From: an uncultured Solirubrobacterales bacterium
GTDB lineage: Bacteria; Actinomycetota; Thermoleophilia; Solirubrobacterales; JACPNS01
Direction of reading: 5' to 3'
Assembly: GCA_937128795.1 (NCBI GenBank)
Contig: CAKZMQ010000018.1
Span: 1 to 64,000, forward strand
Length of the DNA: 64,000 nucleotides
Within the stretch, counting starts at the first letter, position 1. Each line of letters opens with the position of its first letter. Below the pieces are notes generated by a model. That model was not told where the DNA came from, made no database searches, and was given only the letters and a program-made list of their open reading frames with translations. Below are positions 60,721 to 64,000 of this stretch, in pieces. The position numbers and the translations under genes were made by a program.

Positions 60721-62618
60721 CAGACGCTCACAGGTAGCAGATCAACTCGCGCGCGGGCGGTCTGAAGGCTCATCACCGAGACCTCGACGGGCGCACCGAG
60801 TGGAATCGAACGGCCACTTTTTTCGTCGACCAACGCGGTCTGGAACTCATTCAGATTCCAGAAGCCCCCGAGCAGTTCCTTGACTTCTCGGAGCGGCAGA
60901 AATCCTTCGAAATGCTGATTCGGCCCGAAGGCGACGAACAGTCCGCCGCCGACCATGCCGATCACTTCGCCCTCGAACGTCGGGCCGTCTGCGGCGCTTT
61001 CGCGCAGCTGAGACCGGTCGGCAAAGCGCGGGGCCCGGTTGCGGTTCTGTGACGGACGCTTGCTGCTGGGTTTGTGCAGACCGCCGCCGCCCGGCTGCTT
61101 CCACCCTGCCTCGCTGAGCACCCGCTCGAGCAGGAACGCTCGCACGATGTCGTCGGACTTGCGCTCGATCTTCATCGCATCGCGTTCCCGCGCACTCGAC
61201 CATTCGGCGTCGTCATCAAGATCGTGAGGGTCCGGCGCGGCGTCGTCAACGCCCAATCCGGCCAGCAGCGCGCGGTGCGCAATCAGGTCGGGATAGCGCC
61301 GGATCGGCGAGGTGAAGTGGCAGTAGTGCTCGCTGCGCAGCCCGGAGTGACCGAGATCTTTGGGCGAATAGACGGCCTGCTTGAGCGACCTCAAGACCAA
61401 CGACGTCAATGCCGAGGTTCCGACCTCGGACTTGCGAACGTAATCCGCCACCGCGGCGCTGAGCTCGCCGACAATCGATTCGGCTTCTTGATCGGAAAAG
61501 TTCTCCGGCACCGGTGGCATCGGAACGCCGAGTGATTCGAGCTGTTGGACGAGAAACTCCACCCTGGATGCGTCTGGGCGCTCGTGCACGCGAAACAGCG
61601 ACGGCAGGTGATTCTTCGAGAGGTATGCGGCCACCTGCTCGTTGGCCGCGATCATCAGATGCTCGATCACGCGGTGCGATTCCGTCTGCTGTTCATTCTC
61701 AATATCAGTCGGCGCACCCTTGCGGTCGAACTTGAACACCGGCTCTTTCGATTCGACGGCCAGAGCCTTCTTCTCGTCCCGCGCAGCCTGCAACGCGGAG
61801 CTGACCTTTCGGGCGACCGACAGTGGTTGCGCCCACGGGTCTTCGGCCCTGGCGTTGCCGGCAAAAATTTCATCGACCTGTCCATAACTGAGCCGGGCAT
61901 CGGAGCGGATCAGCGAGCGATAGAACGCGGCTTCGCTGACGCGAACTCCGTCGAATCGCATCTCGACGGTGACGGCGCGTCGGAGCTCTCCGGGAACCAG
62001 CGAACAGGCTGTGTTCGAGAGCGCTTCTGGAAGCATCGGCTCCACGGCACCGGGCACGTAGACGCTGGTGGCTCGGTGCCTGGCCTCCCTGTCGATCGGA
62101 TCGCCCGGGCGAACGAATGCCGAGACGTCGGCGATGTGCACCCAGATGCGAGCGCCGTCGCCGTCGAGCTCGGCCGAAATCGCGTCGTCGTAGTCCTTTG
62201 CGCCCTCGGGGTCCATCGTGAAAGTCGCGAGGTCTGAAAGATCCTTGCGCGGGAACGCGTCGTCGCTCTCCGCCGCTGCACGCGCGTGGTTCTCGACCGA
62301 CCCCTTGAAGCCGCGGTCGAGGCCGCGTTCGACCATCAGCGCCTCGATCACGTCCTGCGGATTGTCGTCGCTGCCGATGCGGCGGACGATCTTGCCTATC
62401 GGTTGAGTGACCTGGCGGCCGCGTTGCTTGCCGCGCGCCATGCCGGCTGGCTCGACGATTACCAACTCACCGGCTCGCAGCGGCCGACCGCGCTTGCCCT
62501 CCTGTTTGAGCTGGATCTTTGCGCCGCGCTCGAACAGCGGGTTGGCGACCAGCGCACGGCCTTTCGGAACTAGAACGGCAGCGACTGGTGCGAGAAAACT
62601 GCCGAAGGCGGTGTTCAC
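60720..62618 (-). CDS. rnr: RNase R/RNase II family exoribonuclease
   Basis: A 632-residue RNB-family 3'-5' exoribonuclease. The catalytic Asp cluster is in FTMDPEGAKDYDDAISAEL; the RNB signature region HYCHFTSPIRRYPDLIAHR and a C-terminal S1 domain (GPTFEGEVIGMVGGGLFVAF) follow. The N-terminal cold-shock part is short, so the protein is smaller than enterobacterial RNase R. It degrades structured RNA and, with tmRNA/SmpB, non-stop mRNA. The GTG start overlaps the stop of ctpA as GTGA (62615-62618), and it is coupled to smpB downstream. Confidence 0.95.
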   Translation of the reverse strand: MNTAFGSFLAPVAAVLVPKGRALVANPLFERGAKIQLKQEGKRGRPLRAGELVIVEPAGMARGKQRGRQVTQPIGKIVRRIGSDDNPQDVIEALMVERGLDRGFKGSVENHARAAAESDDAFPRKDLSDLATFTMDPEGAKDYDDAISAELDGDGARIWVHIADVSAFVRPGDPIDREARHRATSVYVPGAVEPMLPEALSNTACSLVPGELRRAVTVEMRFDGVRVSEAAFYRSLIRSDARLSYGQVDEIFAGNARAEDPWAQPLSVARKVSSALQAARDEKKALAVESKEPVFKFDRKGAPTDIENEQQTESHRVIEHLMIAANEQVAAYLSKNHLPSLFRVHERPDASRVEFLVQQLESLGVPMPPVPENFSDQEAESIVGELSAAVADYVRKSEVGTSALTSLVLRSLKQAVYSPKDLGHSGLRSEHYCHFTSPIRRYPDLIAHRALLAGLGVDDAAPDPHDLDDDAEWSSARERDAMKIERKSDDIVRAFLLERVLSEAGWKQPGGGGLHKPSSKRPSQNRNRAPRFADRSQLRESAADGPTFEGEVIGMVGGGLFVAFGPNQHFEGFLPLREVKELLGGFWNLNEFQTALVDEKSGRSIPLGAPVEVSVMSLQTARARVDLLPVSV

Positions 62619-63844
62619 TTGCCGGATCCGGTCGAGTCCGACGCGGATGTCTTCTGCGCGTCGTCGAACTCGGCTAGCGCCTCGAACGATGCGTTGAGCG
62701 CCTCGTCCGCGCCAGTTCGAGTGTTGTCCTCCACCTCAAGGTCCGGGGCAAGACCGCGGCGGGTGATGTAGTGATTGCCGGGCAGCACGTAGCGACCGAC
62801 GGTGAGCGAAAGCGCTCCGCCGTTCTCCAGCTCCGTCACTTCCTGAAAGACGCCCTTGCCGAACGTGCGCGTGCCGACGATCAACGCCCTGTCGCGATAT
62901 TTGAGCGCGCCCGCGGTGATTTCGGACGCGCTCGCCGAGCCCTTGTCGACGAGCACGACGAGCGGTTCGGTGGTGCGTATTGCCCCCTTGATCGCGTCGA
63001 ACTGCCGACGCTTGCGCGTGCGGCCGTCGCTCGCCACGATCATGCCGTCTGCAATGAAAAGGCTGCTGACCTCGACGGCCTGGTCGAAGCGCCCTCCTCC
63101 ATTGCCACGGAGGTCGAGGACATAGCTGTCGGCACCGCGTTTTTCGAGCTCGTCGATCTCCTTGGCCACTGCGTTGCCAGCGGTTTCCGTGAAGGTCGCG
63201 AGACGCACGACGCCGATCTTGTTGCCGTCGCGGCGGTACAGCTTGCCCTCGGCCACGGGGATCTCGATCGCCTTGCGGGTGAGCTCGACCTCGCGTTCCG
63301 GCCCGAGCTTCTCGCCGTCCTTCTCGAGTGGCGTCGCGTAGGTGAGCTTGACCTTTGTTCCCTCGGGGCCCTTGATCTTCGCCACCGCGACGTCGGCCGC
63401 CTCACCGGCAATCGACTTGCCGTTGACCTCAGTGATCACGTCGCCGGGTTTGATGCCGGCCTCTTCGGCCGGTGAGCCGGGGTAGGTCAGCGAAACCTGC
63501 AGGCCGCTGTCGACCTGGTTGATGCCCATTCCGACACCGGTGTAGCGCCCGGAGATCGCCTGCGCGAAGGCTTTGTTTTCTTCCGGGTTGAAGTAGTGCG
63601 AGTAGGGATCGTCCAGCTCTTCGACCATGCCGTTGATCGAGCTGTCGGTCAGTTCGGCCTCGGGCACTTTGCGGTAGAAATCGCTTTCGATCAGCGATTG
63701 CACCTGATCCGTGGGGATCGACACCTTGTCCGGCGCGATCAGCTCTTTGAGGCCGCCCACGACCGGCGTTTCCGGGTAGGCACCGATATACACCCCGGTA
63801 AGGAGCGCTGTGAAGACTGCGAGAACTGCGATCAGCGTGCGCAT
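62615..63844 (-). CDS. ctpA: C-terminal processing peptidase, S41 family (PDZ-containing)
   Basis: A 409-residue exported serine protease. An N-terminal hydrophobic segment (about 2-22) anchors or exports it. A CtpA N-terminal helical region (to about 95), a PDZ domain (about 98-185, GVGMGINQVDSGLQVSL) and the S41 core follow. The catalytic dyad is Ser305 (DKGSASASEI) and Lys330 (GTRTFGKGVFQ). It trims C-termini of envelope proteins. It follows ftsX by 76 bases; the cell-division M23 gene often found between ftsX and ctpA is absent. Confidence 0.95.
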   Translation of the reverse strand: MRTLIAVLAVFTALLTGVYIGAYPETPVVGGLKELIAPDKVSIPTDQVQSLIESDFYRKVPEAELTDSSINGMVEELDDPYSHYFNPEENKAFAQAISGRYTGVGMGINQVDSGLQVSLTYPGSPAEEAGIKPGDVITEVNGKSIAGEAADVAVAKIKGPEGTKVKLTYATPLEKDGEKLGPEREVELTRKAIEIPVAEGKLYRRDGNKIGVVRLATFTETAGNAVAKEIDELEKRGADSYVLDLRGNGGGRFDQAVEVSSLFIADGMIVASDGRTRKRRQFDAIKGAIRTTEPLVVLVDKGSASASEITAGALKYRDRALIVGTRTFGKGVFQEVTELENGGALSLTVGRYVLPGNHYITRRGLAPDLEVEDNTRTGADEALNASFEALAEFDDAQKTSASDSTGSGK

Positions 63845-63920
63845 TGCTAAGCGGCAACCCTAGAGGTCGCATCGGGCTGTCGAGCCATCAACGGTGAGCG
63901 CTCGCCGCGGCGAACGTACT

Positions 63921-64000
63921 TCACGCCCGCAGGAATCTTCGCAGCGTCAGACCGGATCCGGCGGCGGAAATGCCAACGGCGGCGACCATCAGAATCAGCG
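63921..64000 (-). CDS. ftsX: Cell division protein FtsX, 3' end (partial)
   Basis: Only the last 25 codons are inside the window: LILMVAAVGISAAGSGLTLR followed by RFLRA and a TGA stop at 63921-63923. The hydrophobic last helix and the GSGLTLRRFLR ending match the C-terminus of FtsX. The order ftsX-ctpA-rnr-smpB also fits the common ftsE-ftsX locus. The rest of the gene lies beyond base 64000. Confidence 0.7.
   Translation of the reverse strand, partial: LILMVAAVGISAAGSGLTLRRFLRA

Overview
The window is a high-GC, gene-dense chromosomal segment from an aerobic Gram-positive-type actinobacterium. Several traits fit the deep-branching Thermoleophilia/Solirubrobacterales side better than a streptomycete: frequent TTG/GTG starts, a long alr-acpS-glmS-glmM-rpsI-rplM block, aa3-type oxidase genes, a c-di-AMP riboswitch of actinobacterial type, and a tmRNA tag (ADSHEYALV) that starts like the mycobacterial one. 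The lineage is inferred from gene style only; there is no 16S gene here. I see no phage, insertion sequence or CRISPR array, so this looks like core chromosome with a few accessory inserts (vapBC, P450, an ATP-grasp cluster). || Layout. (1) 73-7272, plus strand: an acyl-CoA/aromatic-acid catabolic cluster (3-oxoadipyl-CoA-type thiolase, lone winged-helix regulator, acyl-CoA dehydrogenase, enoyl-CoA hydratase, PaaH-like 3-hydroxyacyl-CoA dehydrogenase, aldehyde dehydrogenase) ending in a thiamine-binding protein. (2) 7457-10783: a MacB/LolD-type ABC exporter, followed by a 400-bp gap full of hairpins and repeats. (3) 11184-17168: aconitase, a Pro/Gln-rich protein, thioredoxin reductase and a flippase-like membrane protein. 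(4) 17267-26449: respiratory locus. It holds a canonical aa3-type cytochrome c oxidase (ctaC, ctaD, ctaE), ctaB, small membrane proteins and a diheme cytochrome c lipoprotein. Upstream of ctaB it also holds a second subunit II/subunit I pair in which nearly every metal ligand and both proton-channel residues are replaced. (5) 26530-34755: a glycosyltransferase, a lipoprotein, a duplicated membrane GGDEF protein and an ABC-2 exporter. (6) 44810-34778, minus strand: a ten-gene run rplM-rpsI-glmM-glmS-acpS-nnr-alr-cca-HIT-infA linking translation and wall-precursor synthesis. (7) 45003-46522: a c-di-AMP riboswitch and the M23 wall peptidase it should control. (8) 46515-57457: P450, SRPBCC protein, diguanylate cyclase, enoyl-CoA hydratase, a three-gene ATP-grasp/amidotransferase/GCS2 operon, an alpha/beta hydrolase, vapBC, an MpaB-type oxygenase and a glutaredoxin-like protein. 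(9) 57594-64000: tmRNA, a large secreted protein, then smpB, rnr, ctpA and the 3' end of ftsX on the minus strand. || How the genes work together. The ftsX-ctpA-rnr-smpB run and the nearby tmRNA put the ribosome-rescue set (tmRNA, SmpB, RNase R) in one neighbourhood. glmS/glmM/alr supply wall precursors, while the M23 peptidase under c-di-AMP control remodels the wall. The diheme lipoprotein is a plausible electron carrier to the canonical oxidase. The feature most deserving follow-up is the cofactor-less oxidase pair at 17267-19935: full-length, tightly coupled and co-oriented with ctaB, yet apparently unable to bind CuA, heme a, heme a3 or CuB in the normal way. The second is the CP-ATP-grasp + class I glutamine amidotransferase + GCS2 operon, which looks like a small peptide- or amide-forming system of unknown product. 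A dispersed repeat family built on TTGCAACCTCGGACC occurs at three intergenic sites.
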